Both the position numbers and the translations under genes were made by a program. This document shows positions 18,579-28,237 of a DNA stretch of 64,000 nt, one piece after another (position 1 is the stretch's first letter; every line of letters starts with the position of its first letter). The DNA is taken from positions 1,922,001 through 1,986,000 of the forward strand of contig NZ_CM003596.1 in assembly GCF_001435845.1 (NCBI RefSeq). The letters are read 5' to 3'. Under the pieces are notes generated by a model, which made no database searches, was not told the DNA's origin, and worked only from the letters and a program-made list of their open reading frames with translations. The stretch is from Psychrobacter sp. P11G3. Lineage in GTDB: Bacteria; Pseudomonadota; Gammaproteobacteria; Pseudomonadales; Moraxellaceae.

Positions 18579-18862
18579 TGCAAGAAACTACCGCTAAAAA
18601 CGTTTTATCGATACTATCAAATTTTCAACAAGCAGGCTAAACTATCGCTTCTAATTTGAAGTCCAATATTGATAATTAACACTTATCCTTATAACTTTTA
18701 TAATTGAGTGACTTTATTATTATTTGTGAATTATATAGCCATTGCTTGCTCGCATACTTTTATTAAAGTTAGTACTTTTAAGTACGTTTCTCATCATTAT
18801 TTATAATGAAATAATTTAGTTAGTACTTCCCTCCTACACCAATTGTTAGCCAAATTCTGCCT

Positions 18863-20005
18863 ATGTCTTCTAACCCGCAATATCGTTTTTCACGTCAAAG
18901 CCATCATTTGGGTCAAGGTCACGCACCGACACTATGGCAACGTATTCATATCGACCCATGGTTAACTTTACTGTTATTGACGGTTTGTTGCATTGGTCTG
19001 ACGATTCTATACAGCGCCGCAAGCCAAGATATTGGTATGGTCATTCGCCAAATGGTCAGCTATGGGGTGGCATTTGCTGTGATGTTTACCATGGCGCAGA
19101 TACCGCCCAGTCTCTATCGTACTTTCACGCCCATATTTTATGTCTTAGGACTTATATTATTGGTATTGGTAGATATTATTGGTGAAGTACGTATGGGTGC
19201 TCAGCGCTGGATCAATTTGCCTGGGTTCGGTAGTGTGCAGCCTTCAGAGTTCATGAAGCTTGGCATGCCAATGATGTGTGCTTGGTTTTTGTCTAAGCGT
19301 GATTTGCCACCGTCAGCGTCTAGCATTGCTATCACCTTGGCATTGATCATTGTACCGGTGCTATTAATTGCTAAAGAGCCCGATCTTGGTACATCACTAC
19401 TGGTCGCTGCTAGTGGTATATTTGTGCTTTTCTTAGCAGGCCTCTCGTGGCGACTGATTTCTGCTGCTGTAATTTTGGCTGTGCCGTTTATTGCTTTTGC
19501 TTGGAACTTTTTACTCCACGACTATCAGCGTACGCGGGTATTAACACTACTTAATCCTGAAGCGGATGTACAAGGTGCTGGGTGGAACATCATTCAATCG
19601 AAGACAGCCATCGGTTCTGGTGGCCTCACTGGAAAAGGCTATCTGGAAGGCACGCAATCACACCTACATTTCTTACCAGAAGGCCATACTGACTTTATTA
19701 TTGCCGCCTTCTCCGAGGAGTTTGGTTTACTCGGTGTGATGCTACTGATGTTCATTTACTTTTGCCTTCTGTCACGCGCCTTATATATCGCTTTCACCCA
19801 TCCTGATGTTTATAGTAGATTGTTGGCTGGTGCTATCGCTATGTCTTTCTTTGTTTATATATTCGTCAATGTCGGCATGGTTGGCGGCATTTTACCTGTC
19901 GTAGGTGTTCCACTACCATTTATTAGTTATGGGGGTACGGCTATCGTGACTTTGATGGCAGGATTTGGCCTACTCATGTCTATCCATACGCATAAATCCG
20001 GCTAA
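18863..20005 (+). CDS. rodA: Peptidoglycan glycosyltransferase RodA (MrdB), SEDS family
   Basis: Inner-membrane SEDS polymerase that extends glycan strands from lipid II during rod elongation, working with PBP2. About ten hydrophobic helices are visible. Signature segments include GAQRWINLPGFGSVQPSEFMKL, KEPDLGTSLL, FLPEGHTDFIIAAFSEEFG and the closing LPVVGVPLPFISYGGTAIV. The catalytic Asp is expected in the EGHTDF loop region. The 380 aa are normal. mrdA (PBP2), often the upstream partner, is not here; the gene is followed by its own terminator. Confidence 0.95.
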   Translation: MSSNPQYRFSRQSHHLGQGHAPTLWQRIHIDPWLTLLLLTVCCIGLTILYSAASQDIGMVIRQMVSYGVAFAVMFTMAQIPPSLYRTFTPIFYVLGLILLVLVDIIGEVRMGAQRWINLPGFGSVQPSEFMKLGMPMMCAWFLSKRDLPPSASSIAITLALIIVPVLLIAKEPDLGTSLLVAASGIFVLFLAGLSWRLISAAVILAVPFIAFAWNFLLHDYQRTRVLTLLNPEADVQGAGWNIIQSKTAIGSGGLTGKGYLEGTQSHLHFLPEGHTDFIIAAFSEEFGLLGVMLLMFIYFCLLSRALYIAFTHPDVYSRLLAGAIAMSFFVYIFVNVGMVGGILPVVGVPLPFISYGGTAIVTLMAGFGLLMSIHTHKSG

Positions 20006-20120
20006 CTTGTATAAGATACTTTCTGTATAAATCGTCTATCGAGTAAGTCGTTATAATAATTATGGTAGTATCATTAAGATAAATTGTTTTGTACTACTAA
20101 TGATTTGATAAAAGACAATC

Positions 20121-20169
20121 AGCCATAGCGCGAAGAAGAGTTTTATTCTTAGCGCTGTGGCTTTTTTAT
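20121..20169 (+). terminator. Intrinsic terminator after rodA
   Basis: AGCCATAGCGC (20121-20131) pairs with GCGCTGTGGCT (20152-20162) with one G/T wobble, extended inward by AAGAA/TTCTT. A T6 run follows. It lies about 115 bases after the rodA stop. Confidence 0.88.
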
Positions 20170-20838
20170 TTTTATGGTTTTCATATCATGTATGTTCGTA
20201 TCAATCACTATAATAGTAACAAATCCGAAATAATTGTTCGTTTTAGCGCCCATTATTTTTACTAGAAAATTGACGTAATTTCCGATATTAGTTAACCACC
20301 TATAATTTCAGAAAGATTTTATTCCTTGTTTTTTACAAAAAATTGCGTTAACCTCGTTTTACTGTACTCTGATACATAACCCGTACATAGCTACTAATAA
20401 ACTTTGCATTTAAATATATTTAGGTTGTAGCGTAGCCGTATAGTTAGCATCTTGTAGATTCCAGACTTTCAAATACACTACTTAATTAACGGTTTGATAA
20501 CAAAGCGATACGCGATGTCCTCTGAACCCTTTATTAACGTAGCATTCTAAAGAAGTTTGTATATCGCACATCATGTAAATACGACATATAGTGACATTGT
20601 CACTCAGTCCTGATTTTGGACTTTGTATTCAATGCTTATCGCTAACTATCATTTGAGCGTATCGTCAGTCACTTTAGCTCTATTTCTGCTGAACACTGAT
20701 GATAATGAAATGAAAAATTACCATATATTAATATCTATAAGAGCCACTCATTAATCAATATGAAAACAAGAGATTAATGCCATGCTCAATCTAAAATATT
20801 TAGAGTTAGGTTTTGATGTATAAGTTATAGAGGTATTT
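20170..20838. other. Long non-coding stretch before rlpA
   Basis: About 670 AT-rich bases with no ORF that looks real on either strand. It holds a perfect GTGAC-N3-GTCAC palindrome at 20591-20603, directly followed by a small hairpin (AGTCC at 20606-20610 with GGACT at 20618-20622). The AGAGG ribosome-binding site of rlpA is at its right end. A regulatory leader or small RNA is possible but not supported by anything stronger. Confidence 0.35.
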
Positions 20839-21453
20839 ATGAACAAGCGTTTATCTGGTTTACTTACAATGTCAGCAATGTTATTTGCTGGCTCTGCATT
20901 CGCGACCAATGCAAATGCTGTAGAAGCAAAGACCACACTTGCTATGATTTCGCAAGATAACGCCTCCCACATTGACCGTGTACTTGGTGAATTAAGCCGT
21001 CAACATGATGGTGCATCAAGTTTGGTAAAGTCAGCCCGTCAGCCGACTTCATTGGCGCTTAGCAGCTCATTGTTAGCCAATGATACGACACAAGTTACCA
21101 ATGATGAAGATGTCCTAGAGCGCCTAACAGCTGTTGCCTCTAACTCTGTCAGCAAATTTAAGCAAACTGGCCTTGCGTCTTGGTATGGTCGTAAGTTTCA
21201 TGGTCGCAAGACTGCCAGTGGCGAAACTTTTGACATGAACGGTCTAACTGCAGCGCATCGCTCATTACCATTAAACTGCTATGTTAAAGTTACTAACAAG
21301 ACCAATGGCAAAAGTGTCGTGGTAAAAGTGAACGATCGCGGCCCATTCCATGGTAACCGTGTATTAGATTTATCTTATGGTGCTGCCAAAAAACTCGGTA
21401 TTACAAGCAAAGGCGTGGGTAACGTTGCTATCGAGCGCGTTGCAGGACCTTAG
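20839..21453 (+). CDS. rlpA: RlpA-like septal ring lytic transglycosylase (DPBB domain)
   Basis: Secreted double-psi beta-barrel protein. The signal peptide is residues 1-27 (LLFAGSAFATNANA). The RlpA domain at about 110-203 is complete: GLASWYGRKFHGRKTASGE, MNGLTAAHRSLP, VKVNDRGPFHGNRVLDLSYGAAKKLG. The catalytic-type residues (Glu in SGE, Asp in VNDRGP, and His in AAHRSLP) are present. Pseudomonas RlpA cuts naked glycan at the septum. The C-terminal SPOR domain is missing (204 aa in all), and there is no lipobox, so septal targeting must differ or be absent. Confidence 0.9.
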   Translation: MNKRLSGLLTMSAMLFAGSAFATNANAVEAKTTLAMISQDNASHIDRVLGELSRQHDGASSLVKSARQPTSLALSSSLLANDTTQVTNDEDVLERLTAVASNSVSKFKQTGLASWYGRKFHGRKTASGETFDMNGLTAAHRSLPLNCYVKVTNKTNGKSVVVKVNDRGPFHGNRVLDLSYGAAKKLGITSKGVGNVAIERVAGP

Positions 21454-21501
21454 TTTTAGATATCGGTTTTAAAGACCAATAATATTGCTAGCCTATATAG
21501 C

Positions 21502-21538
21502 AAAAAACGCCTAACTAATTATTAGTTAGGCGTTTTTT
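21502..21538. terminator. Strong bidirectional terminator
   Basis: Near-perfect inverted repeat: AAAAAACGCCTAACTAAT (21502-21519) with ATTAGTTAGGCGTTTTTT (21521-21538). It separates the converging rlpA and radA genes and has A- and T-runs suited to both strands. Confidence 0.92.
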
Positions 21539-21615
21539 ATGGTTTATATTTATCGCTCTAGGCTAATAGTAGCTACTAAGCTACTCAAAACGAAGTACTA
21601 TTAGTTCTATATATC

Positions 21616-23052
21616 TCATAACTCAAATGCGCTTTCGATGGCATTATCAAGTCGTTCAACAGCAATCACATTGATACCTTTGAACTGAGGCACATCTTTA
21701 GCAGGTGCATTGGCCTTTGGAATGATGGCATGCTTAAACCCATGCTTCATCGCTTCCTTCAGGCGCTCTTGTCCATTGGGTACTGGGCGTATCTCTCCCG
21801 ATAGACCAACTTCGCCGAATACTGCTAATGAAGATGGTAACGCCTTCTCTTTAATACTTGAAGCACAGGCCAACAGTACGGCCAAATCAGATCCCGTCTC
21901 TATGACTTTGACACCACCAACAACGTTGACATAGACATCTTGTCCACTGGTATGTATTCCGCCGTGACGATGCATCACTGCTAGTAACATGGATAAACGT
22001 TGAAAGTCTAAACCCAATGCCATCCTTCTAGGCGAGCCTTGTGAATCATCGACCAAGGCCTGCACTTCTACTAGTAACGGCCTTGTACCTTCACGACTGA
22101 CCATGACAACTGACCCAGCAACAGGTTTGTCATAACGACTTAAAAATATCGCTGATGGATTAGCGACTTCTTTGAGCCCCATATCAGTCATACCAAAGAT
22201 GCCCAGTTCATTAACCGCACCAAAGCGATTCTTGACCGCACGAATCATACGAAAACGCGAGTCAGACTGGCCTTCAAAATAAAGTACGGTATCAACCATA
22301 TGCTCCAATACTCGCGGACCCGCTAGCGTACCTTCTTTGGTTACATGTCCGACTAAAAATAGCGCTGTACCTGTTTGCTTAGCATAGCGAGTCAAAATTG
22401 CAGCAGACTCTCTAATCTGACTGACACCACCTGGCGCAGAGTTGATAGCGTCTGTATAAATTGTCTGAATAGAATCAATAATAGCGATTGCTGGCTGCTC
22501 TTGCGTTAATGCAGCACAGATAGTTTCTACATTAGTTTCGGCCAGTACACGCAGTCTATCAGCAGGCAAGTCTAAGCGTTTGGCTCGCATGGCCACCTGT
22601 GCAAGTGACTCTTCACCCGTCACGTATAGTGCACTACCTGCCAATGAATCGGCTCGTGCCATGTTGGTCGCCGTTTGTAGCAAGATAGTTGATTTACCAA
22701 TACCCGGATCACCACCGATTAACACCACAGAACCTGCCACTAGTCCACCGCCGAGTACGCGATCAAACTCACTGATACCGGTTGGTAGGCGCGTGTCGAG
22801 CGTCACACTTACTGCATTAAGCGGCATGACAGCACTGTGAGTGCCAGAATAGTTACCAGCTGGTGCACTGGTACCACGAGTAGCAGCTCGTGCGTTATTA
22901 GGCTTCGCGGTGCTTTTATTGTGATGTGGCATGCTGACATTTGGGGCTTCGACCAAGCTATTCCATTCCCCGCAATCCGTACACTGCCCAGCCCACTTAC
23001 CAAAATGCGCACCGCAATGCTGACAGACATAGCTGCTTTTATTTTTTGCCAT
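21616..23052 (-). CDS. radA: DNA repair protein RadA (Sms)
   Basis: RecA-like branch-migration helicase active in recombination intermediates. The N-terminal C4 zinc finger is CQHCGAHFGKWAGQCTDCGEW. The Walker A motif is GGDPGIGKST, the RadA-specific motif is KNRFGAVNELG, and a Lon-protease-like C-terminal domain ends the protein (VGLSGEIRPVPNGQERLKEA). A Ser/Asn/Thr-rich linker of about 35 residues follows the zinc finger. The 478 aa are normal. It is a single-gene unit. Confidence 0.96.
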   Translation of the reverse strand: MAKNKSSYVCQHCGAHFGKWAGQCTDCGEWNSLVEAPNVSMPHHNKSTAKPNNARAATRGTSAPAGNYSGTHSAVMPLNAVSVTLDTRLPTGISEFDRVLGGGLVAGSVVLIGGDPGIGKSTILLQTATNMARADSLAGSALYVTGEESLAQVAMRAKRLDLPADRLRVLAETNVETICAALTQEQPAIAIIDSIQTIYTDAINSAPGGVSQIRESAAILTRYAKQTGTALFLVGHVTKEGTLAGPRVLEHMVDTVLYFEGQSDSRFRMIRAVKNRFGAVNELGIFGMTDMGLKEVANPSAIFLSRYDKPVAGSVVMVSREGTRPLLVEVQALVDDSQGSPRRMALGLDFQRLSMLLAVMHRHGGIHTSGQDVYVNVVGGVKVIETGSDLAVLLACASSIKEKALPSSLAVFGEVGLSGEIRPVPNGQERLKEAMKHGFKHAIIPKANAPAKDVPQFKGINVIAVERLDNAIESAFEL

Positions 23053-23445
23053 AGCTTATAAGCCTTATTCAGAGGATCAATCGAGAATAATGAAGAAAGT
23101 ACTGTCACGCTTTATAGGCGCTGATTCAAAAATATTTATTATGATAAGTCAGCCATTGGTTTTGCAAGCTGTACTTGAAAGAGGATAATGTTAATTGTAG
23201 AGATATTAATTATAGATATAAGTAGTAACTGGCTTATAAGCTCTATATAAAATAGTGTTAACCAGTTCTATTAGTTAATTAGAAATTACAAAGTTATTAT
23301 TATGAATTTTACGTAGCGTTTGGAAAGTGGAATGCATAGGAAGTAAGGAAAATCCATACCAGCATAACTCTACTTTAACGGCACCTTTTTGTTTTGAGCG
23401 CACTATATAAAATAGAGTATGAGATAAGGGATTTAACGCTCTCAC
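23053..23445. other. Intergenic region between lptB and radA
   Basis: 393 AT-rich bases with no convincing gene or hairpin. It holds the upstream region of radA and the downstream region of lptB (both read leftward), so the radA promoter and any lptB terminator should lie outside or within it, but I cannot pick them out. Confidence 0.3.
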
Positions 23446-24225
23446 TTATACTTGAAAGTCTTTACCTAGATAAACAGATTTTACTAAATCATTTTCTAAC
23501 ACTTCAGCTGAAGTACCTTCTGCAATGATAGCGCCTTCTGATACGATATAAGCCTTTTCACAAATAGCCAATGTATCTCGGACATTGTGATCAGTGATTA
23601 AAACGCCAATGCCACGATTTTTCAATGTCAAAATAACGTCTTTAATATCACCAACAGAGATAGGATCTACCCCTGCAAAAGGCTCATCCAATAAGATAAA
23701 CTTAGGATCAGCGGCTAATGCTCGCGCAATCTCACAGCGTCGACGCTCACCGCCTGACACGCTCATACCCTGAGACTTGCGCACATGTTCTAAATGGAAC
23801 TCGCCAATCAACTTTTCAAGCTCTTGCTGCTGTTCAACTTTACTTAATTCTGTACGAGTCTGTAGGATAGATAAAATATTATCTTCGATAGACAATTTAC
23901 GAAAGATTGATGCCTCTTGCGGTAGATAGCCGATACCCGCACGCGCTCGCTCGTGCATTGCGTATTTAGATAAATCCATTTTACCTAGCGTAACGCGGCC
24001 CTTATCCATATTGACCAGTCCCACCACCATATAGAAGCTTGTCGTTTTACCAGCACCGTTAGGCCCCAACAGTCCGACGACTTGGCCCTGTTCGACAGAA
24101 AATGAAACGTCTTTGACTACCCAACGCTTTCCATAGCGCTTGCCTAAATTTTGCATAGTCAATCGAGCGACAGGCGCCGTATTGGTATTTGATGCCGATA
24201 GGTCTAGATTTTTATCATCGCTCAT
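23446..24225 (-). CDS. lptB: LPS export ABC transporter ATPase LptB
   Basis: Cytoplasmic ATPase of the LptB2FGC complex that pulls LPS from the inner membrane. Walker A is GPNGAGKTT, the signature is [17 protein letters not shown], Walker B is [13 protein letters not shown], and the switch His is in [10 protein letters not shown]. The leader of about 23 residues ([16 protein letters not shown]) is longer than in E. coli. It is the last gene of the kdsD-kdsC-lptC-lptA-lptB block, 74 bases after lptA. Confidence 0.96.
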   Translation of the reverse strand: MSDDKNLDLSASNTNTAPVARLTMQNLGKRYGKRWVVKDVSFSVEQGQVVGLLGPNGAGKTTSFYMVVGLVNMDKGRVTLGKMDLSKYAMHERARAGIGYLPQEASIFRKLSIEDNILSILQTRTELSKVEQQQELEKLIGEFHLEHVRKSQGMSVSGGERRRCEIARALAADPKFILLDEPFAGVDPISVGDIKDVILTLKNRGIGVLITDHNVRDTLAICEKAYIVSEGAIIAEGTSAEVLENDLVKSVYLGKDFQV

Positions 24226-24299
24226 AACTTACTCTTACTTTCACAAAATTTAAGCATTGCTAAAGGCAGACTTACCTACTCATAGCCTGTTTATTTGGA

Positions 24300-24857
24300 T
24301 TAACGTACGCCACTTTGGTTTGTACCGTTATTAGGCGGGAATACCAGTTCGACGCGCTGATTACCACCAGCAGTCGCTTCAACATCACCTGCTTTTAGGC
24401 TATAACGGATAACATTACCAGCGAAGCTTGCACCATTTTGAACCAGTTTTGCATTGCCGGTTAGCGTAATAATCCCAGACACTGCATTGTAGTCAATCTT
24501 ATTAGCCTGCCCTTTTGCTAAGCCTTTTTCTTGCGTGACTACTTGCTGCATAGTCGCTGGACGGCCAGTTGCTACCGCTGAGTTAATGCTACGCTGCTGA
24601 GAAAGATTGACCGTGATGTTGTCGGCCGTCATCTTGAACGTACCTTGAGTAATAATGACATTACCTGCATAACTGGTCACGCCTGTACGCTCACTATAAG
24701 TGGCTTTGTCCGCTAGCAATTTGATCTGCTGATTAGAGTCTGATGGCAACGCGTGACTATATAGCGGTAGCGCCAATAACATCACCATCGGTAGTGCGCG
24801 CAATTTGTGCAAGCAGAGTGACGATGCGCGTAAAGTAGGCAAAAATTTAAGTTTCAT
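24300..24857 (-). CDS. lptA: LPS transport periplasmic protein LptA
   Basis: Periplasmic bridge protein of the LPS export machine. A signal segment ends at about residue 36 (MVMLLALPLYSHA). The OstA/LptA beta-jellyroll follows: LLADKATYSERTGVTSYAGNVIITQGTFKMTADNI, then TLTGNAKLVQNGASFAGNVIRYSL, with the typical residue pattern of repeated strands. The 185 aa are normal. It lies between lptC and lptB in transcription order. Confidence 0.93.
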   Translation of the reverse strand: MKLKFLPTLRASSLCLHKLRALPMVMLLALPLYSHALPSDSNQQIKLLADKATYSERTGVTSYAGNVIITQGTFKMTADNITVNLSQQRSINSAVATGRPATMQQVVTQEKGLAKGQANKIDYNAVSGIITLTGNAKLVQNGASFAGNVIRYSLKAGDVEATAGGNQRVELVFPPNNGTNQSGVR

Positions 24858-24946
24858 ATAAATAACTCATTTCATAATAGGTGGTAGGATTTGCAAACTT
24901 TATGCTAGCTGCTATTTTTTGACACGGTAAATAAGAAAGACTTTGA

Positions 24947-25531
24947 CTAAAACAATGCTTTGTCTTGGCGTTCAGATGGAGAAAAAGCAACAGCAACTTG
25001 GCCAAATTCATACTCTCCCGTCTCAAGATTGGCAGTCATACTAGAGGCTTCAAATCGATTCATGCCTTGTTCGATTTTCACAGGCGCGTCACTGTATACT
25101 TTGCCTGATTTCGTATTACCTTTTAGCGTACTACCAGTTACTTTTATCGGTTCGATATCAGGAGTACTCTTATTGCCTTCGCTCACCAGTGTAAATCCAC
25201 CTGATAAACTAAGCTCCCCTGTCTGTTGACTGATGGCTGCACTGCCCGCTTGAATACGATAACGTTGCTCTGCAGATGGTTCCCAATTCATGGTAATGCC
25301 TGACATTTCATCCTGATTGGTCTCAGGATTATGTGTCAAAGATTCAGCAGTAAGCTCATATTCGGTTTCGCCCTGCTCATTGGTCTGCACGGCTTTGATA
25401 TCAGTGGCTTCATAATCGACATCTGTTGTTTCAATATTGACTGGCGGCGTTACGTCGCCTTGCTGCTGAAAAAACCAACCCGCAATACCAGCAATAATTA
25501 AGGCTAATACAATTAAGACACGTGTATTCAC
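24947..25531 (-). CDS. lptC: LPS export system protein LptC
   Basis: Bitopic inner-membrane protein linking LptB2FG to LptA. One N-terminal transmembrane helix (residues 4-21) precedes a periplasmic domain with the LptC pattern: YELTAESLTHNPETNQDEMSG, SGGFTLVSEGN, and KVYSDAPVKIEQGMNRFEASSM. The ATG overlaps the stop of kdsC by 4 bases, so translation is coupled. Confidence 0.92.
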   Translation of the reverse strand: MNTRVLIVLALIIAGIAGWFFQQQGDVTPPVNIETTDVDYEATDIKAVQTNEQGETEYELTAESLTHNPETNQDEMSGITMNWEPSAEQRYRIQAGSAAISQQTGELSLSGGFTLVSEGNKSTPDIEPIKVTGSTLKGNTKSGKVYSDAPVKIEQGMNRFEASSMTANLETGEYEFGQVAVAFSPSERQDKALF

Positions 25532-26094
25532 GACTGTTTATCCTGAGTTTGCGCCTCATCAAGCGTGTAATGCGCGATAAAGTCTTGATAATGTCCATGA
25601 CCTTTTAAAATAAGGTCACATATCTCGCGCACTGCACCAGTACCGCCAGCACGAGTCGTTACCATGTCACTGCGCTTGATAACTTCAGCATGCGCGTTAG
25701 GTACGGTTGCCGCAAACCCTACTGTTTGCATCGCTTTAATATCTGGTAAATCATCGCCCATATAGGCACAGTCGGCAGCAGTGATGTTCAGCAAAGGGTC
25801 TAGAGACAATAGCAGCTCGTTTAGCGCAACAAGCTTATCATCACGGCCTTGTACCACATGGTTGACGCCCATTTCTGCTGCGCGCTTGTTTACCATCGCA
25901 CTACTACGGCCCGTAATGATGGCTGTCAAAATACCGTAGCGCGCTAACGACTTAACACCCACACCATCCTGTACTGAGAACGCTTTGGTCTCAACACCAT
26001 TAGCATCATAGATAATTTGACCATTGGATAAAATACCATCAACATCCATGACCAATAGTTTTACTTGTCCGGCTTTCTGTATCAAGTCCTGCAT
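25528..26094 (-). CDS. kdsC: KDO-8-phosphate phosphatase KdsC
   Basis: HAD-family phosphatase that makes 3-deoxy-D-manno-octulosonate for the LPS core. HAD motif I is VMDVDGILSNG (nucleophile Asp), motif II is AIITGRSS, and motifs III/IV are GDDLPDIKAM. The C1-type short cap and tetramer-forming tail are normal for 188 aa. It overlaps lptC by 4 bases and follows kdsD by about 77 bases. Confidence 0.95.
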   Translation of the reverse strand: MQDLIQKAGQVKLLVMDVDGILSNGQIIYDANGVETKAFSVQDGVGVKSLARYGILTAIITGRSSAMVNKRAAEMGVNHVVQGRDDKLVALNELLLSLDPLLNITAADCAYMGDDLPDIKAMQTVGFAATVPNAHAEVIKRSDMVTTRAGGTGAVREICDLILKGHGHYQDFIAHYTLDEAQTQDKQS

Positions 26095-26171
26095 TATTTA
26101 TCTCTTTTTAATATTTATTTTCGAAGCGTTATTCTATATAGCTTAACTATTTCAACGGCAACTCACAAACC

Positions 26172-27164
26172 TTATTTGACCCCAGCTTGCAGCAAATCAT
26201 GCACGGTAATAATAGCTTCTAAACGATCTTCATCATCAATAATCAATAACTGGCTAATACCACTTTCATTCATAACACTCAGCGCATCTGACGCACGCAT
26301 GGTTTTACTGATATGGCGTGGATTGCTGACCATTACTTCATGCATTGGCGTTTGTAGATCGATGCCTTTTTCTAACCCTCGGCGCAAATCACCATCTGTG
26401 AACACGCCGACGACCTTATTAGCATCATCAGTCACTACTGTCATGCCCAAGCGACCAGCAGACATGGTAAATAAAGCTTGTTGCAATGGGGCCTGCTGAT
26501 GAATCAAAGGCAAGTCTTCTGAGTTGGTATGCATCAAATCTTCGACACGCGTCAATAGCTGACGACCCAGGGCACCAGCAGGATGCGATAACGCAAAATC
26601 TTCAGAAGTGAAGTTACGTGCGTGTACTAAAGCAACCGCTAACGCATCCCCGAGGGCTAAAGTAGCCGTCGTACTGGAGGTTGGCGCTAGATTAAGCGGG
26701 CAAGCCTCTTGCGACTGACCGAGCGTCAATACAATGTTAGCTGCTCGTGGCAACATACCGCGCTTATCACGACTGATACTAATGAGAGGGATATTTAGAT
26801 GCTTAACAACTGGCAGTAACATTTTGATTTCATCTGACTCACCTGAGTTTGAAATAGCAAGCAGCACATCACCTTTTACAAGCATTCCCAAGTCGCCATG
26901 CCCTGCTTCACCAGGATGCATAAAAAAAGCAGGCGTACCAGTTGATGCAAAGGTCGCTGCAATCTTGCGTCCAATTAGTCCTGACTTACCCATGCCTGTG
27001 ACTACCACTCGACCCTTACAAGTCAGAATGATGTCACATGCTTGTGCAAATCTGTCGTCAATCTGCTCTGTTAGCAGTGCTAACGCAGATATTTCGGTAT
27101 TAATAGCCTCGATAGCAGTGGTAATAAATTGCTCATGGGTTAAGTTGTTTTTGGTATCACTCAT
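26172..27164 (-). CDS. kdsD: Arabinose-5-phosphate isomerase KdsD
   Basis: Converts ribulose-5-phosphate to arabinose-5-phosphate, the first step of KDO synthesis. The SIS sugar-isomerase domain occupies about residues 30-200 (GRVVVTGMGKSGLIGRKIAATFASTGTPAFFMHPGEAGHGDLG, given here only by its key motifs GMGKSG and HPGEAGHGD). Two CBS domains fill the C-terminal third (MHTNSEDLPL; MVSNPRHISKTMRASDALSVM). The 330 aa are normal. It is the first gene of the KDO/LPS-export block; a weak hairpin lies upstream. Confidence 0.95.
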   Translation of the reverse strand: MSDTKNNLTHEQFITTAIEAINTEISALALLTEQIDDRFAQACDIILTCKGRVVVTGMGKSGLIGRKIAATFASTGTPAFFMHPGEAGHGDLGMLVKGDVLLAISNSGESDEIKMLLPVVKHLNIPLISISRDKRGMLPRAANIVLTLGQSQEACPLNLAPTSSTTATLALGDALAVALVHARNFTSEDFALSHPAGALGRQLLTRVEDLMHTNSEDLPLIHQQAPLQQALFTMSAGRLGMTVVTDDANKVVGVFTDGDLRRGLEKGIDLQTPMHEVMVSNPRHISKTMRASDALSVMNESGISQLLIIDDEDRLEAIITVHDLLQAGVK

Positions 27165-27294
27165 GAATCCGCTCTATTTTTATAATGAATCAATACGCTA
27201 TTTTACTACACTATGTTTCATATTAGTAATGGTCTACAAAATCTACACTAATATAGTGCTTTATACTGAATAAAGAGCTTGCTGCTATCTATAC

Positions 27295-27323
27295 AAAAAA
27301 AACCCACTATATCAGCAGGTTTT
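27295..27323 (-). terminator. Weak terminator after hfq
   Basis: On the minus strand AAAACCtgc... pairs with GGGTTTT and an eight-base T-run follows (A8 at 27295-27302 on the plus strand). The stem is only 6-7 bp, so efficiency is probably low. It separates hfq from kdsD. Confidence 0.5.
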
Positions 27324-27382
27324 AAACGAATAAATCATGTCTTAATGTTTTTTCAGACAACGCGCTCGATTAATGCGATGAG

Positions 27383-27910
27383 TTAGCTATTGTTATCATT
27401 AGAACCATCGTTTGGCTTATCTTCAAAGCCTGTGTTATCTGCCGTGGCATCAAACCCACGATCTTGGCCGAAGCCACCACGCTCAAACCCGCGCTCTTGA
27501 CCTTGACCAAAGCTACCGCGTTCAAAACCACGGTCTTGACCTTGGCTAAAACCACCACGATTAAATCCACTACGACTCGATGCAAATCCGCGCTCTTCAA
27601 AGCCGCCAGCAGCAGGGTTGCTACCACGTTCAAAGCCACCGCCTTGATAACCAGTCGGTACTGCGCTCTGAGGCTGAGCACTTGTACCTGTCGTCGTACT
27701 ACTACGCGGGTTACGCGCTGGCACGACTGTTGAAATGGCGTGTTTGTATACCATTTGGCTCACTGTGTTTTTCAGGAGAACAACATATTGATCAAATGAT
27801 TCAATTTGGCCTTGTAGTTTAATGCCATTTACCAAAAAAATAGAGACAGGAATGCGATCTTTGCGCAGCGAGTTCAAGAACGGATCTTGTAAAGTTTGTC
27901 CTTTTGACAT
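27383..27910 (-). CDS. hfq: RNA chaperone Hfq with long Gly-rich tail
   Basis: Hexameric RNA chaperone that pairs small RNAs with mRNAs. The Sm core is residues 1-70, with the expected [40 protein letters not shown] and [10 protein letters not shown]. Beyond it lies a tail of about 105 residues, far longer than in E. coli (about 35), rich in Gly, Phe, Arg, Gln and Asn, with imperfect repeats of RGFERG-(G/S)-FGQGQ-(D/E), ending in an acidic Asp/Asn stretch. Long Gly-rich Hfq tails are typical of Moraxellaceae. Upstream neighbours are miaA, mutL and tsaE, the common gammaproteobacterial order. Confidence 0.95.
   Translation of the reverse strand: MSKGQTLQDPFLNSLRKDRIPVSIFLVNGIKLQGQIESFDQYVVLLKNTVSQMVYKHAISTVVPARNPRSSTTTGTSAQPQSAVPTGYQGGGFERGSNPAAGGFEERGFASSRSGFNRGGFSQGQDRGFERGSFGQGQERGFERGGFGQDRGFDATADNTGFEDKPNDGSNDNNS
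27463..27573 (-). repeat. Imperfect tandem repeat encoding the Hfq tail
   Basis: Three in-frame units of 33, 39 and 39 bases (27463-27495, 27496-27534, 27535-27573) encode RGFERG-FGQ-type motifs. The units differ by several substitutions, and the shortest lacks one Gly-Gln pair, so this looks like old unit duplication rather than a recent expansion. Confidence 0.7.
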
Positions 27911-28237
27911 GAAATCTCTCCTAAATATTATATAGTTATGTTTTGAGTGCCAATTATTTTAAGTGTTAATTTAATTATAATGGCTAAAAGGTAGATACAA
28001 TAAGGTGTTTTCTTTATAAAACGTATCTAAATAAATATTCGTTGCTCTTAAGTGATTCCACTTTATCGCGAATACGTTATTATTGTAAATAATTAAGTAA
28101 CTAGTTGTTTCGTTAATGATTTCTGCCTACAAAAGTTCATAAACCAGACATCATAACAATGCTCAATGCACTGAGCCAAATTATAACAGCTATCTATGTC
28201 AATTTTTGAAACTAATTGTGTTGGCTATCATTGCACT
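27911..28237. other. Intergenic region between hfq and miaA
   Basis: 327 AT-rich bases upstream of hfq and downstream of miaA. hfq probably has its own promoter here. I see no ORF, strong hairpin or clear -10/-35 pair. Confidence 0.3.

Noticed and set aside
27370..27822. Two long ORFs overlapping hfq in other frames
   Set aside because: They arise from the repeat-rich hfq tail; only the hfq frame has a conserved core.
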